A stretch of DNA of 64,000 bases from Allium sativum (GCA_030737875.1 CM060909.1:28665659-28729658); one strand, 5' to 3'. Counted from the stretch's first letter, positions 23,326 through 36,940 are shown. The notes: generated by a model from the sequence alone, not told the origin. A program made the numbers and translations.

Positions 23326-23949
23326 ATACAGTTAAAATTTCAAATAACATTTATTATTTGAAAATGGACGAAATACGAGCTTTTTGATTTGGGATAGTGT
23401 TTAGCTAAAATATGTGCTTTTTGCTTTGCATTTTTTATTTCTGATGCATATTCAAATGCCATAGGAAAGAATGATGGGTTAAAATTCCTAATCATTCTGA
23501 AAAACATAAGATAGGCAAGTAAGAAAAAAATCCAAAAAAAACAAGGATATATTATTTTAAATTTTATTTGTTAAAACTACTTTTCAAATTGGTAGTTTTT
23601 CATTCCATCTTATATGGTGCATTTTAGACTACACACACAAAAGATAAACATATTTCAAACCAAGAATTAGTTTTTTAATTTAGTCGAATTAGGTTTCAAG
23701 CATAAAAGATAAACATTCTAGACTGCAGGAAAAACATGGCTCGCTTTAGGGGTTGAAAGGGTTTTAGGTTTTTACTACCCACTTATCAGTCACACCATTG
23801 ATCGATTTTGGGAATTTCAGGTTTCTGAGAAAGGATAAGATATTAGAGGATCAACAAGATGGACAAAACATGGATCTATCTACCAAGGTTTTGTTAGTTT
23901 TGGTTATTAGTTTCATAGTAGCAATTATTTAGGATTAATTATCAGTATC

Positions 23950-26480
23950 TTCATGTATTATAGAATAATAAAAGAATATAAGCAAGCTGTTCGGAATTTT
24001 GTATATGGGCATGTGGAAAGGGAGGGAAATCGGGAGAAAATTATTTGTCCTTGCTTAGAATGTCAAGATCTTAATAGGGAGTCCCTAGGAATGTCGTGTC
24101 ACACCTGATTTGTTATGGATTTGACCCAACTTATGATGTTTGGATTTTTCACGGGGAATCATGTCCTTCACAAAATGAATGTAATAAAGGTAACGAAGTG
24201 TCAGATGCATATAGAATGTACTTAGATACACAAATATGTTATGAGGAGATGGAAGGTCATGCTAATGTAAGACATGGAGAAGGGATTAATGAGATCCTGA
24301 AGAATGTTGAAATTCCTTTGTATCCCGGGTGTGCAAGCTACACACAGATGTCAGCTACAATACTTCTTTATAAACACAAAAGTCGAAATGGTTTATCTGA
24401 CATAACATTTATGGAACTTCTTAAACTTTTGAAGGATATATTGCCTGTGGAAAACACGCTGCCTGATTCCACTTATGAAACAAAGAAGCTGCTTAAATCA
24501 CTTGGTTTAGGCTATAAGAAAATACATGCATGCGTGAAGGATTATTGTCTATTTCGAAAAGAGCTTGGACATAGTATTTTTTGTCCTAAATGTGGCAAGT
24601 CTCATTGGGAAAAGAGCAAGACAAAGACAGACGAAAAGGATACCAAAATACCTATGAAGATTTTGATATACTTTCCCATAATAACTAGACTAAAAAGAAT
24701 TTTCACGTCCTTAGAAACATCAGAGCAATTGAGATGGTATAGCAACTATAAGAGTAAAGATGATAAATTATGTCATCCGGTGGATTCTTCTCAATGGGCT
24801 ACAATTAATAGGATGTATCCATCATTTGCATCAGATCCACGAAATTTAAGGCTTGGTCTCGCAAGGGATGGCGTTTAATCCCTTTGGCAATTGGAACAGT
24901 AAATATAGTTGTTGGCATCTGTTTCTTGTTGTGTACAACTTTCCTCTATGTTTTTGTATGCACAAAGACAATCTGATGTTATCTAATTAATTCCCAGGCC
25001 ACGACAACTAGGAAATGATATCGATGCGTATCTGCAACCACTTATTGATGATCTAAAAAGTTATGGGACAAAGGGATAAGAACTTGTGATATGTATAGTC
25101 TTAGTGAATTCAAATTAAAAGCTATTTTAATGTGGATAATAAGTGATTTTCCAGCTTATGGAAATCTAGCAGGTTGCAGAATAAAGGGTAAGAGAGCATG
25201 TCCTGTTTGTGGTGTTAATACTTGCTCGACTTGGTCGCCTTTTAGTAGGAAGTGTGCATAATTGGGTCATAGGAGATTCCTTGACGCTAACCATGAGTAT
25301 CGTCAATGGAAAAACTTGTTTGATGGAACTGTAGAGAATAGACGAAAGCCTCTAGTACAAACTGGTGCTCAAATATTCGATTATATTAAAGATATTTGTG
25401 ACAAATGGGAAAAATGCCAAAGGAGGGAGAGAAAGAGAAAGAAAAAAAGAAAAAGGAAAAGGGAAGATGGGAAGAAAAAACGAAGTCAAGCATGGAAGAA
25501 GAAGTCATTTTTTTTTAATTTTCCTTATTACAAGGTAAATTTTAGCTTAAATTTTTTATCTTTCAATGTAACTAGTACTTTATCACTAGGTATTTACATG
25601 AAATTATTTTTATTTTTTCAGGCACTTCCTTTGTGTCACAATCTAGATGTAATGCATGTAGAAAAAAAATATTGGTGAGAGCATTCTTGGCACGTTACTT
25701 AATATTAAAGGAAAAATAAAAGTTGACATCAATGCACGTAGAGATCTAGAAGTAATGGGTATTAGAAAAAAGTTGCATCCCATAGATATATGAAGCAAAG
25801 TGTTACTTCCAGCTACACCATGCACTTTAACTGACCAAGAAAAAGAAACATTTTGCTATAGAATGAGGAATTTAAAATTACCTAATGGATATAGCTCCAA
25901 TATTGGAAATTGCTTTGTAAAACAAGATAAAATTTCAAATCTTAAGTCTCACGATTATCATGTTTTGATGCAACAACTTTATCTGTATCACTGTGAGGAC
26001 TTCTACCCCAAGCAATAAGGAATGCATTACTTCGACTATGTACTTTTTACAATGATCATTGTCAAAGAGTGATTGATAGAGATAAATTAGAATTCATCGA
26101 GAATCAGGTTAAAGTAACACTATGCAATCTCGAGAGATTCTTCCCTCCTTCCTTTTTTGATATCATGGTTCACTTGACAGTCATTTAGCAAGAGAAAGAA
26201 GAATTTGTGGTCCAGCACAATATCAATGGATGTATCCGTTTGAGAGGTAAATTTTAACATGAGTATCTAAAGTAGTTAATGGTGTATGTATTTATAAGGG
26301 AAATTCATGTATGCATCTTGATTATAGGTATATGAAAACATTGAAATATATGTTAAAAATCAAGCCGTCCCGAAGAATGCATAGTTCAGCGCTATTCTTC
26401 AGAAGAATGCATGAAATATTGTGAGGAATATATTAAAGATAGCTTAGAAATTGGGCAAAGAAGAAAAAGAAATGAAGTGT
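23950..26480 (+). pseudogene. CACTA-2 TNP2-like transposase pseudogene, main part
   Basis: Domains in order: CPCLECQ zinc-like motif (about 24040), HLICYGFDPTYDVWIFHGE (24100-24160), a long clean frame to 24878 with CLFRKE and CPKCG, and ASDPRNLRLGLARDG (24830-24875). Then come NPFGNWNSKYSCW (24888 on), NDIDAYLQPLIDDL (about 25015-25060), SDFPAYGNLAGCRIKG (25145-25195), GHRRFLD (25264), a Lys-rich stretch (25420-25510), an intron ending TTTTCAG near 25620, LCHNLDVMHVEK (25630-25670), and FFPPSFFDIMVHL (about 26140-26180). Single-base shifts near 24080, 24876 and in the A run at 25665, together with several stops, kill the frame. LTR F cuts the gene at 26481. Confidence 0.9.
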
Positions 26481-29400
26481 TGTAACAACCCGCCTTTTTC
26501 CCGGATCTCGCTGGTAATTAAACCAACTTAAATTGTTCATAAAGACAGGTTGTTAGGGGTGCTTACACATTTGCACAAAAGTAAAAGAACTTTTCCATTA
26601 TCATTACAATAATATTACATCAGAGTCACAAGGAATATCATAGTACAATATAAGCTTAGCGGAGAGAAATACAAAAAGGCCTTCAGCGAAAGAAGTAAAA
26701 TCCAAAGCATAACTCTAGCTCCAACTTGAATCTAGCTCTGAAGACTAAATCTGCAAACCAAACTACTAGCTGTCCGTGCAAAAATTATGGGCAACTAGAT
26801 TTTAGGTCTAGGAACAATAAACTCCAGGTCAGTCATGGGACTGGTGTGAGAACTCATAATAGTTTCTTTTAGGGTTTATTTTGAAGTTAGGTAATTTACC
26901 GGACCACGCCGCTAACGCGGAATGGGTTTACTCCATGTGAATACCAGTGCATAAAAATTCGCAATAACGTTTTGAAAAATGAAACTAACATAAGGTCTCG
27001 CGGAACAGACACCATGCAAATGCACAATTGGGTGAGATTTCTCCTTATGCAGTCAAAAAATGCCTTTGATACGCGGAAATCCTCTTTGAAATTATTATTA
27101 GTGCATAGTGTTTAAAATTTTTCGAAAGTAAATATATTAAACTAGCCAGCATAGGTACCATATACCATACTAACATATAGTATACAATCAAAATAGTACG
27201 GGCTCGTAGTGGAGATTGGGTTTCCAACAATGACCAGGCAAAGGAACTTCCTTCCGAACTGAATTTTGAACACCTCTAAAGGGATGTCCGAAGATCAACT
27301 AATGCTCCTCATGCCAACACAAGGCTGGGTTACTTTTGTAACTAGGTAACTTAGAGTACGCCTGAGTACGTCATCATTTGGTCGTTACCAACCTTTCCTA
27401 GCGCGCGCCAACAACAACAACAAAAGCAAATGTTTTTCCACATAGGTTAATACCTAGACTCCATACCGTAGTACACCTCTTATCTAGAAGGAGATAACAC
27501 CCCATAACCTTGCCGCATTTCTTCCTGTTTTGGCCATTTACCGGGGTGTGAGGCTTGTCGAGGTCACGATATACACAAAGCTACGCTTCAATAAGCCATG
27601 CTTTGACTATCCATAGCTTATCACATAACTTAAGTATGTCACATTATCCATTTACTACGCATCACTGATTTTCATCAATAAATAACCTCTAAGCTCATAC
27701 GTCTTGGAGAATGGTGTTAAGCTGAGAGAATAAATTCTCCGCCACCAAACAAATATATATTTAACAGAAATCAGTGCTACACAGTCAATTACATTACCAG
27801 ACACACAATCCATATAAGTCTGTTCTTGGTCTGAACAAAACTACAATCCATAATTCCTTCACATACGTTCAGGCTTCTTGCCACTTAGCTGATATAAAAT
27901 CCATCTGCAAATGGGAGCAACCCATTTGAGACATTTAACAAGTCGTCCTTACGATATGAAGGATCCCGGTCTTCAGTACTGTCTTTAACATCATAAATTG
28001 CTCCATGACGTTGTATTATTACTTGGAATGGTTTTCAGACATAAATCTGATCCTAATCTTTCCAAACAATACGCGAAACAAAAAAGACAATTATGGAACA
28101 GACCGATTTTCAAACCAATCTCCTCCATCTTGGATTTGTTAAATTAGACTTCTTTAAACCCATTATCAAATTATCCTTAACAAAATCCATATTTTAATAT
28201 TTCTTCTTTAAAACACATCCTTTAAATCAAAGGTAGTCTAGCTTCAAAACCTCAACTAACTTTTCGTTTGATAATTTGTTATCCAAATCCAGTTTCTTTT
28301 AAAAACCCTTAATCCATATAGTTCCCAATTAAAACATTTTTCCAGCCTTCAATGCTTTAATCTTAATTTAAAGATTGTACTTTCTCCCCAATTCCTAACT
28401 TTTAATTTCTTCAAATCAAAGATTTGATTACATCCCAAAATACGATATGAACTTCCACAACTCAATCTCATCGGATTTCAAGATTGAAGATACCGTTCAC
28501 AACAAAATCTGAATCAATCGATAGTGACATAAGTTACATATAAATTTTATCTACTTATATTCGATATCAATTCTCATAATCAACGGGTACTATAAGTGGA
28601 ATAACGATATAATAATAATATCTTCCAAATCCCTCAAACATTATACGTTTACACTACAGAATTTCATATCAAATATCCGAAGATTATTTCTGTCTAACTT
28701 ATCTCAATCAAATTGGGAAACCCATATCTAATTAAAAGATTCACCCTACTCTTTGACATTAGATCTGGAAAGAAATATCATCCACTTGTCCTCAATATTA
28801 ATCTCTGTATATAACTCATACTATAAGCAGAATAACAGTGAACTACCATTAAATTCCTCAAATAGTAGGAGTCATCATCTACCGAATTAATATCAAACAT
28901 CCGAAGATTTATCTCCAACCATATCCAATTATTTAAAATTGAAATACCGGTATAAATATTAAACAAGTCAATTTAATTTCCATATAAATTATTTTCAATA
29001 CTTTTAAACCTTTGAAACATTTCACAAATCATTTAAAATTAATTACTTATAGTGCAGAAAATAGTTTGCGGTTAAAAAACTTCAAAATAGATTGTTTCCG
29101 AAGAAAGCGTTACAATAGCTTTTCAAAAGCGTTACAATACAGTTCACTACTTTGGTCAAAATATCGTTTATCTTAGCCAAAACTTAAACTTTACAATTCA
29201 AAATACTTTTACATAATTTGAAATGATTTTACAATTTTTTTCCATATTTTTAAAATACATAAAATAATTGTTTATAGTTATGGTTGACAACTGCTCTTAC
29301 AACAACCTTTTCCAAAACAGTTTTAAACATAACTTGAAAATTATAACTCAAAATTAAAATCTTCTTTCACTTATTTGAAAGCTCTTGTTAATGGAAATCA

Positions 29401-31045
29401 AATGTTTTCTGTGTTGTGGAAATCCAATTTAAATTGCAAAAGTTATAAGCATTTAAATTTTGTAACTAAAATAAGTTAATTTCCATTGTGCAACAAGCTC
29501 TATTTTGACCGTAATAAACATTATTCTGCGATACTTCAAAATAACTCAGAAAACCATTATATACTTATATAAACCATTTAAAATCATTTAAAGTAATTTA
29601 CATTGACTTTCCAAATTATTTCGGATTTAAAATTCAACTTTTATTTTTCACTTAATATTTTATTAAATTAAAAATCCAATTTACTTCTAAAGTCAAATAA
29701 CTTCAAATTAACCATCCCATCCATCAGATCAGTTAGGGATAGCCAGGGAGAGAAGGAAACTATATTTTCCAAACCCAAGCCTAGACACTATCCTCTCTGT
29801 CATCCTAAAACGTTCTGGTATTTATTTATTCGTTTAAAGAAATTTTATCAATATATATGAATTCATACATATGTGTCTTTTCCAATTATTAACCTTCAAT
29901 ATCAATAATAATTTTGCTTCTAATTACGAAGGAGGTTTGCCGATCACTGATGTAATATCATAATTTTTATGCCATAATGTGTGCGAAACAACATCAACAA
30001 CCATTATAAACATCCATAGCAACCATCATCAACATAATTCAATAAATAATAGCTGTGCACAAGCGTTATAACACTAACGCTTAATAGTGTGTGTGTTTTA
30101 AACTACGCAACCATCATCCATCACAACAAACATCAACCATTAACATCCATGGCCGGCTCAAACTGATTACACTAGCTAACTATCCAAATTATAACTAATT
30201 CTTCACTAATTCGTGTACAATAAACTAGTGTAGATGTTTAAAGAGTTCTCACCAAACAACTTTCCAAATCTTCACAGTAGGTGAGCCTAGTTAACAGCGA
30301 ACAAACTATCAGATAGAAATTCGGCGCATCGTCTTCTTTGCAAAAATATATAAATATATTAATCTTATCCCTTTATAGAAGGAGGAGGAGGAGAAGGACG
30401 ATGACGAACTTTGGTAAGGTGGTGGTGAAGAAAATATAGTGGAAAAGAGGAGGATTTATGCCATGGAAACCATGGCTTTAAGCTTTAAGAAGAAGAGGGA
30501 ATAGGGAGTAGTGAGAATGAATGAAAAAATGAAAGGAAAGAGTGGTATTGATAGGATAAATGGAGTAAGGAGAGCGTGACACCTCAGGCGACAAGTGGAA
30601 GGCATGCATGAAAATTCACATGCAAAAATACATTTGTCCTTACACTTGTAAATTTAATAAGGAGGGTGGCATGCATTAGGACAAGTGTCCATACACTTGT
30701 CTTAAGGAGGAAAATGAAATTTTGGTAGCATTTTCCTTTAAAATGCTACGAAAACTAAGGGTAACACTTAATTTCAATGCTACTAATTCATGTTACGGTT
30801 TGACAAATCCAGTCGAATGACAAATAACATTAATAAATCCGAACTTATTAATAATCATTCTCATATATTTAAATTCAAGTAAATTCTATCATTTAACTTA
30901 TCAAAATTATTAACTATTTTTAACCATATATATTTACGTCAAATTCAAATTTAAATCAAATCAAATTTATTTTATATTTAGAAAATTCAAATTAAGTATT
31001 AAAAATTTCCAGTTTTAAATTGGTTAAAAATTATGGATCGTTACA
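26481..31045 (-). mobile_element. Solo LTR F (4565 bp), gypsy-type
   Basis: Starts TGTAACAACCC and ends GATCGTTACA. The flanks AGTGT and AGTGC differ by one base, and the TNP2 frame reads through if F is removed, so the left copy has probably mutated. It shares the CAGTCATGGGACTG hairpin (26830-26843), a GGACCACGCCG...GGTTTACTCC block (26902-26935) and a GAGAATAAATTCTC palindrome (about 27726-27739) with E. No second LTR, primer site or polypurine tract was found, hence solo LTR. The rest is AT-rich without genes. Confidence 0.8.
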
Positions 31046-32035
31046 AGTGCAGCAAAGTGATTCCATACTTGACGGACGTCTTATCACCAAAGGAAAACCT
31101 ATGGTAGTCACTGAGGATGTGATTAATGTTGCTCATCGCCATGTGTTGTTCAATACCGAGGAAGTGGAGCCATATAGAGAGTAAGTATAAAGTTAATATA
31201 ACTATTATATTTGAAAAAAAATTATTTTTTGTTCATGTATTTTCATGTACAGAATGTTCAAGGAAGAGCTGAAATGTTTGCATCCTCGGCTTCTACGAGA
31301 TGATGTAGAACTTTGAAAGTTGCAATCAGAGACATTTAGCGATTGGTTTGAAAAAAAGGTTGAAAGTGTTATAAATTTATTTGATATAGATAACTTTGAG
31401 ATTAAAGTATTTGTTATATACTATTATGTTTTTTCATGTTAAAGATGATAGACAAACATCAAACGTTAGTGAAATCGTAAATTGGCTTTCGCATGGACCT
31501 CGCCTTCAAATAATATCTTAGATCGGCTATATTATTAATGGTCGACGTTTTCATACAAAAGAATATGAGAAGCCTACACAAAATAATGGTGTTTATATCA
31601 AGGAAAGTACTATTCATGAAGATGGGACCATTGAGAAAATAATTTACTATGGGGTTCGACATGAGATTTTATTACTAGACTACTGTCGATTTTAACTTGT
31701 CCTGTTTAAGTGTGAGTGGGAAAATATTAATTATGGAGTGAAGGTTGAAGATGAATTTATATTAGTTAATTTACACTAGTTCAAAAATCAATTTGCAAGT
31801 GATCCTTTCATCTTAGCTACGCAAGCTACACAAGTATTTTTTGTAAAGAAAGAAACTCATCAAATTGGTATGTTGTATTGAAAGCACCATATCGAGGTTT
31901 TCATGAGTTAGAAAACTATGATGAGATGAAAGACCAACTAGTAAGCATGTAGATGAGCCACAAATTGATGATAGATATGTAGACAATGGGGACGACAATT
32001 ACATAAGAAAGGATTGTGACGACATTTCAGTATGA
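31046..32035 (+). pseudogene. CACTA-2 TNP2 C-terminus and DUF4216-like region, decayed
   Basis: Continues the frame cut at 26480: DGRLITKGKPMVVTEDVI and AHRHVLFNTEEVEPY (31070-31180), then MFKEELKCLHPRLL (31255-31300). A DUF4216-like part follows with INGRRFHTKEYEKPTQNNGV (31532-31590), YYGV (31648), VLFKCEW (about 31700) and DPFILATQATQVFFV (31800-31845). Stops and shifts are frequent. The family's transposase C-terminal parts are recognisable but not functional. Confidence 0.8.
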
Positions 32036-32149
32036 AATAAGCATCTTTTATTGTTGTTTGTCATATAACCATTTTCAATTCTAGAAAAATATTTCTATTT
32101 ATTATTTTTATTAAACGTTACACATAATTTTTTTTTGGTGCTACCTTGT

Positions 32150-32457
32150 TAGAGCATCGATGTTGGTGTGGGTCGTAACTTTTCTTCAATTTTGGTGCGG
32201 TCTGCATGGCTTTTTGGAGCAGTCTTTTGATTGCATGGTTTCAGTGTTTGGTATTGTGTAATTTATTGTTTTTATTAGTTATGTGGGATCAGGTCTGTGT
32301 TCTTTATGGCTATGTTAAGTTTTATTTGGGTTTGAGTTGGCTTTAGTGTTTGTTTGTATAGTATTTGTTGTGTGGGTTGTTATATTTTTGGCCAACTCAA
32401 ACTGTTTGTATCCTTCTTTTATGTAATTGAGTACCTTTTTATTTCAAAAAAAAAAAA
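32150..32457 (+). mobile_element. LINE 3' end fragment with poly(A)
   Basis: Sequence typical of a plant L1 3' UTR (TG-rich, ending TTATGTAATTGAGTACC..., then ATTTC and 12 or more A residues at about 32445-32457). The 5' limit and target duplication are uncertain. It faces the tail of the large minus-strand LINE, only about 110 bp away. Confidence 0.5.
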
Positions 32458-32869
32458 TCTGTTCGCTTTTTAATAATAAAATTATTACATGTTCTTTAAA
32501 CTTAATGGACCGTTTGTGCTTCATCTAAATTCTTACATATTGGTAATATGTTATTTCTAACACTTATTTTTTTTGAGAGAAACGATTGTGTAGCGTGGAA
32601 CTGCACAGCCGATTAATATATATTATATAAAGTACTTAACCCAATTGACAAGCCCAACTGGTAGCAACCACCGTTGATTTACATAACAACCAAAATAGTA
32701 ATCAAAATACCAACATTACTTAACATACATCATCATTCAAGCATATATAATATCATAAGATACAAGACTGTGCTGAAGACCATATCATATAATAAAGAAG
32801 AGAAGCATATCAGGGTAAGTTTGGGCTTGAGCTACCAACAGATTCATCAGAGTTACTACGATGAGGAAG

Positions 32870-34395
32870 AGCCAACCTGAAGCGAGCCGCAGAAGAAGAA
32901 CCTGTCCATGTTTGAAAATAATGAGAGATAATTTTGCATATCCCATCAAAACATTTTGGGGGTTTATAAAAAACTATTGCATTTCTTTCTTTCCAAATGC
33001 ACCAACAATAAATACATAAAAGTTAGTCCAATGAAAAGTTAGCCGAGTCGTATTGACAGTGATCAAACACAGGTGAGATGACCAGAATAGAGCTAAGAAG
33101 GTAAGAACACAGAGCTGCCCAGATAGGGTTAGAAACGTCACAGTCAAAGAATAAGTAGTGGATTGATTCTTCATGACTGGAGCATAATGCACAATTAGGG
33201 TTAGTGATCAAATTACGATGATATAATCTAACTCTAGTATTGATTCTTCCATGAATGAGACACCATTGGAAAAAGAGGACCCTGGGTGGCCAGCGAAGTT
33301 TCCAAATTCTGGAAAAAGAGAAGGAGCGACCAAAATAATTAAGAAAGTGATACAAAGATGCAACAGAGAAACCATAGTTAGAAGATAATTCCCAAGAATA
33401 GCGATCAGGGTTGGTAGAAAGGCAAGTATGTAGAAGAAAATTAGAATTAGCAAGGATGTCTAGAAACACAGGAATATCAAAGATGGAAGAGGGGGTAAGG
33501 CAATAGGGACCCAGAGACAAAGCAGTACCAACAGAAGTGTGCGAGGGAGAAGATAAAGAGAAAAAAGCTGGAAAGCGAAGAAAAAGAGGCAACCTCTCAT
33601 GCCAAATATCAAGCTAGAACAGACACGAATTACCAACAATGTTGATGTGGAACAAATTCTTTACCCTTGGAATGGCAGAGATGACACCAGACCAAAATGG
33701 AGATGGTTTTGCAGATGGTTGAAAGTGTAAGGAAAAATGAGGGTTCTCATCATAATGCAAAGATAGAATCCAATCTTTCCAATGAAGTCACGCGGAGAAA
33801 TAGTACGCCAAAGCCACTTTGAGAGTAATGCAATGTTGAAAGACTGCAAATTTACAATCCCTAGACCACCCTGATTAAGATGCAAACATGCAGTCTTCCA
33901 GTTAACCAGCCTCTTAATATTACTACCATTCCAAAGAAAAGAACTCTAATTGAGTCAGTCTTCTTAGTTACCCAAATGGGTAGCTTATGAAATGACATCC
34001 AATACATGGTAATAATAGAAAGAACAGATTTTACAAGTACTAAGCGATTAGCAGAAGATAAAGCATTTTCCATGATGCTAATCTTGATTCATTCTTGTTA
34101 ATGAGTGGGAAACAATCATTTTTCAAAAGCTTGGATGGTCTAAGAGGAATACCAAGATAAACAATCGGAAATTGATCAATGGAATAATTAAGAATAGAGG
34201 AGATAACAGGACCTAACTGAGCAGATTTACCCATAATAATGATGGAACTCTTAGAAAAATTGATAGAAAAACCAGAGATGAGCTCAAAGACACAAAGAAT
34301 AACTTTGAGACTATGAATGTGCGTAAGATCAAGAGATGAAAAAATGATAGTGTCATCTGCAAACTGGAGATTATAGATTGATAAATTCGAATTAG
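32870..34395 (-). pseudogene. LINE ORF2 C-terminal part: RT FADD region, thumb, zf-RVT
   Basis: Right to left: QFADDTIIF (about 34345-34370), which holds the catalytic Asp pair of RT, then FPIVYLGIPLRPSK (about 34130-34180), then SANRLVLVKSVLSIITMYWM (about 34000-34060). The zf-RVT region follows at 33023-33592 with FFQWCLIHGRINTR and CALCSSHEESIHYLFFDC. The tail is WCIWKERNAIVFYKP near 32985. Several frame changes occur, for example near 34215 and 33660. It continues directly from 38686 if element E is removed. Confidence 0.88.
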
Positions 34396-36135
34396 TGTAA
34401 CGACACAGATTTCGCCCGGACCTAATCGATCGCTAAACCGACCAAGACCGTTCGAATCCCGCATACGCTAACTTTGGGTATACAACACATCAGAACAAAT
34501 AACAGAAGACTTCAATAAACATCATAATAATGTTACATCAGAGTACAGAATATCAGAGTATATCTAAAATAATACACAGCGGAAGATAAATTTACATAAA
34601 TGTAATACAATGCACAGCGGAAATATAAACTACACAGCGGAAGACTGTAAATGCCTGGACACAGCTTAAAGCTTCAATCCAGAATCCTGCTCAAAACATC
34701 TGCAAAATAAAACTACTCGACTGCCCGTGTGGAAAATAGGGGCACCCGAGTTCGCAAGGGAAAAGCAAACTACAGGTCAGTCATGGGACTGGTGTGAGAA
34801 CTCAAAAACAGTTGTTAAACTTGTTTAAAAATAAGGCAAATCACGGGACCACGCCACTTTCGCGGAACGGGTTTACCCCCATGAAAGCCAGTGTATAAGC
34901 AACAATCAATATAGATATATGGATCTACTATGCATCACACAACATGCAATATCCCAATCTACCCACTTAGATTAATCACAACACTTAGATTTTCCAAATC
35001 CAATTCAATTTACAGAAATTATTCCTTTGGATTTTATTCTCGATTTCTTATTTCAAATCATTTGAAATACATATCTAACTTTCTATATCAAAGTAGATTT
35101 CACTTCGGGATCTCAAATCAAATCATTTGGAAATGTGAATTCCAAAACATAACAATGCATACAAACAAGTATGCAACCAAATATCGTGCTCCCCATCGAC
35201 AAGGCAAAGGGTACGTACCTCGCAACTCGATATATATATGTGCACCTACCCCACGTAGGAGTAGGCTACACCGACGATGCACCTCCCACTCATGGAGAGC
35301 ATACACCGCCCTCTCACCCATACTTTTAGTCTCAGGGTTACCCGAATCTTTAGCCACATACTAAATCATTTCATATCCCGAAGTAGGGAAAATCATTTCA
35401 CAACATAATAATCACAAGTACTTTCAAAATATAGTACTTCACATCTGTAATTCACGCATATGATCAGTCACTATTAATCACATAACCTTTGAGCTCGTAC
35501 GTCTCAAAGAAGGGTGTTAAGCAAGAGAATAAATTCTCCGCCACCAAACAGATACATCATTAATAGCAACTGATCGAATACGCGATGAACCACAATGTAA
35601 CATATAATACATTTCTAAATCATTTTAGAAATCATCGGGTTTTGGGCCTCGAAATCCTTTCTGTTTTATAAAACATTTTTATAAAACATTCCCTGTCCAA
35701 AATCGGGAATACATTTCTTTTCACTTAAGAAAAATATCATTTCACAATCATTCGTTAAATTTGAAATGAACACAACATCGCTAAACACCTTATCGTCAAA
35801 TCGTGAAGTGTTTCACAAGGCGTTAGCACACAGATATTTTCAACCCAACCCAATGCTAAATGTAAAAGCATATTCTGACTTATATTGAATTCTGTATATT
35901 CATTTGAAATTAGAAATCGAATTTTCGAACTACCGCGCCATTTTCAATTCCTTTTATAATTATATATAATTATTATATATTCTAACGACGACGTATATAA
36001 TATATACGTTCTAATTATATTCAAAATAAATTTCTCGTCGATATTATTTAAAATAATTCATTTTAAATATTCAAAATTCACTAAAGTTGCCAAAATAAAA
36101 ATTTCAAACTGGCTCGCATTTTACGGGTTGTTACA
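34396..36135 (-). repeat. Element E 3' LTR (left)
   Basis: TG...CA, 1740 bp. Carries the CAGTCATGGGACTG hairpin (34778-34791), the CCACGCCACTTTCGCGG block (about 34850) and a GAGAATAAATTCTC palindrome (35532-35545). Frames at 34930-35364 and 35118-35357 also occur in the other LTR and lack any motif. Confidence 0.93.
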
Positions 36136-36940
36136 ATCTCCCCCACTTAAAACTTTTCGTCCCCGAAAAGGAACAAAGTCGAAAGTGGTTTGATTAATCA
36201 ACTCTACGCTCGATCTGGCTTCCATTCTCCAACTCTTTAGTTTCTGAGAATCTTCAAAATTTCAAAAATTTGGTTAACACCCTAAATTTTTGAAAAATTT
36301 CGCCATAACCTCCCCTGCAATGGGAGCATCGGGGAATTTCAAATAGCTTCCCCGGTCCTTCAGATCTCAAAAAGAAAAAGAAAAAGCCAAGCGGCTAGCC
36401 AATAGGCTCACAAAATCTTCATCACCCAAACAAAACAGTAAATTATGTAGTAAACATGTACCTATTTGTCGGGCAAACAAATTTTATTCTCTGCTCTAGC
36501 CTCCTTGCTATGACCTGTTCAATGTAAGTGCAAGTATATGCATGCATTTGCAACCAAATTTCAATACAGTTTACTATTTGGTTCAATTGGCTAAATGGTT
36601 AAAAATTATCAAACAAGTAAACCAACAACACAAACATCAATCAATTAATTGATTATATTTTCAAATATATAATATTATATATTTAAAATCATATTTTCTA
36701 AAACCAGATTATATATATAATCACAAATACGTTATTTATAAACAAATAACTCTCGACTCATTCTGGGGCATTTCTAACCCCATCTCTAACGAGTCACTCA
36801 TTCTAGAATGCTACTGATTCTATCTCTAATGAGGATTCTTTTATAGGACATTACTAATCCTACCTCTGATGAGTCTTTTATTCTGTTCAAACGAGTTGTA
36901 CCCCAAAGATTTGAGTTTAACCAAAGCTCCGATACCACGT
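36136..36940 (-). other. Element E internal region with PPT and PBS
   Basis: The polypurine tract AAGTGGGGGAGA (minus strand, 36137-36148) abuts the left LTR. TGGTATCGGAGC (36926-36937), one base off the common tRNA-iMet site, abuts the right LTR. The stretch 36280-36520 matches D at about 13895-14120. Three degenerate ATGAGT-type units with ATTCT...CTAATCC/TAACC occur at 36765-36885. No ORF of note. Confidence 0.85.

Larger units (their letters stand above)
2597..32440 (+). mobile_element. CACTA-2 (En/Spm-type) DNA transposon, nested host of A and F
   Basis: The left terminus reads CACTGCAAGAAAA, a typical plant CACTA terminal repeat, and is followed by subterminal repeats. A TNP2 pseudogene in the same orientation starts near 23.95 kb. 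Between terminus and gene lies gypsy element A (4991-23325), and LTR F (26481-31045) interrupts the gene. Without these two, the element would be about 7 kb. I did not find the right terminal repeat (expected TTTTCTTGCAGTG). It may be lost, or moved beyond the window by the LINE insertions, so the right coordinate is only an estimate. The preceding trinucleotide CAT would be the target duplication, but this cannot be confirmed without the other end. Confidence 0.7.

Noticed and set aside
25262..25678. Separate Lys-rich basic protein
   Set aside because: GHRRFLD and the following residues are part of the TNP2 transposase. The Lys-rich tail and the following intron explain the frame.
34930..35364. 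144-codon frame duplicated at 37475-37909
   Set aside because: The duplication is due to the two E LTRs. The frame overlaps LTR modules and has no motif.
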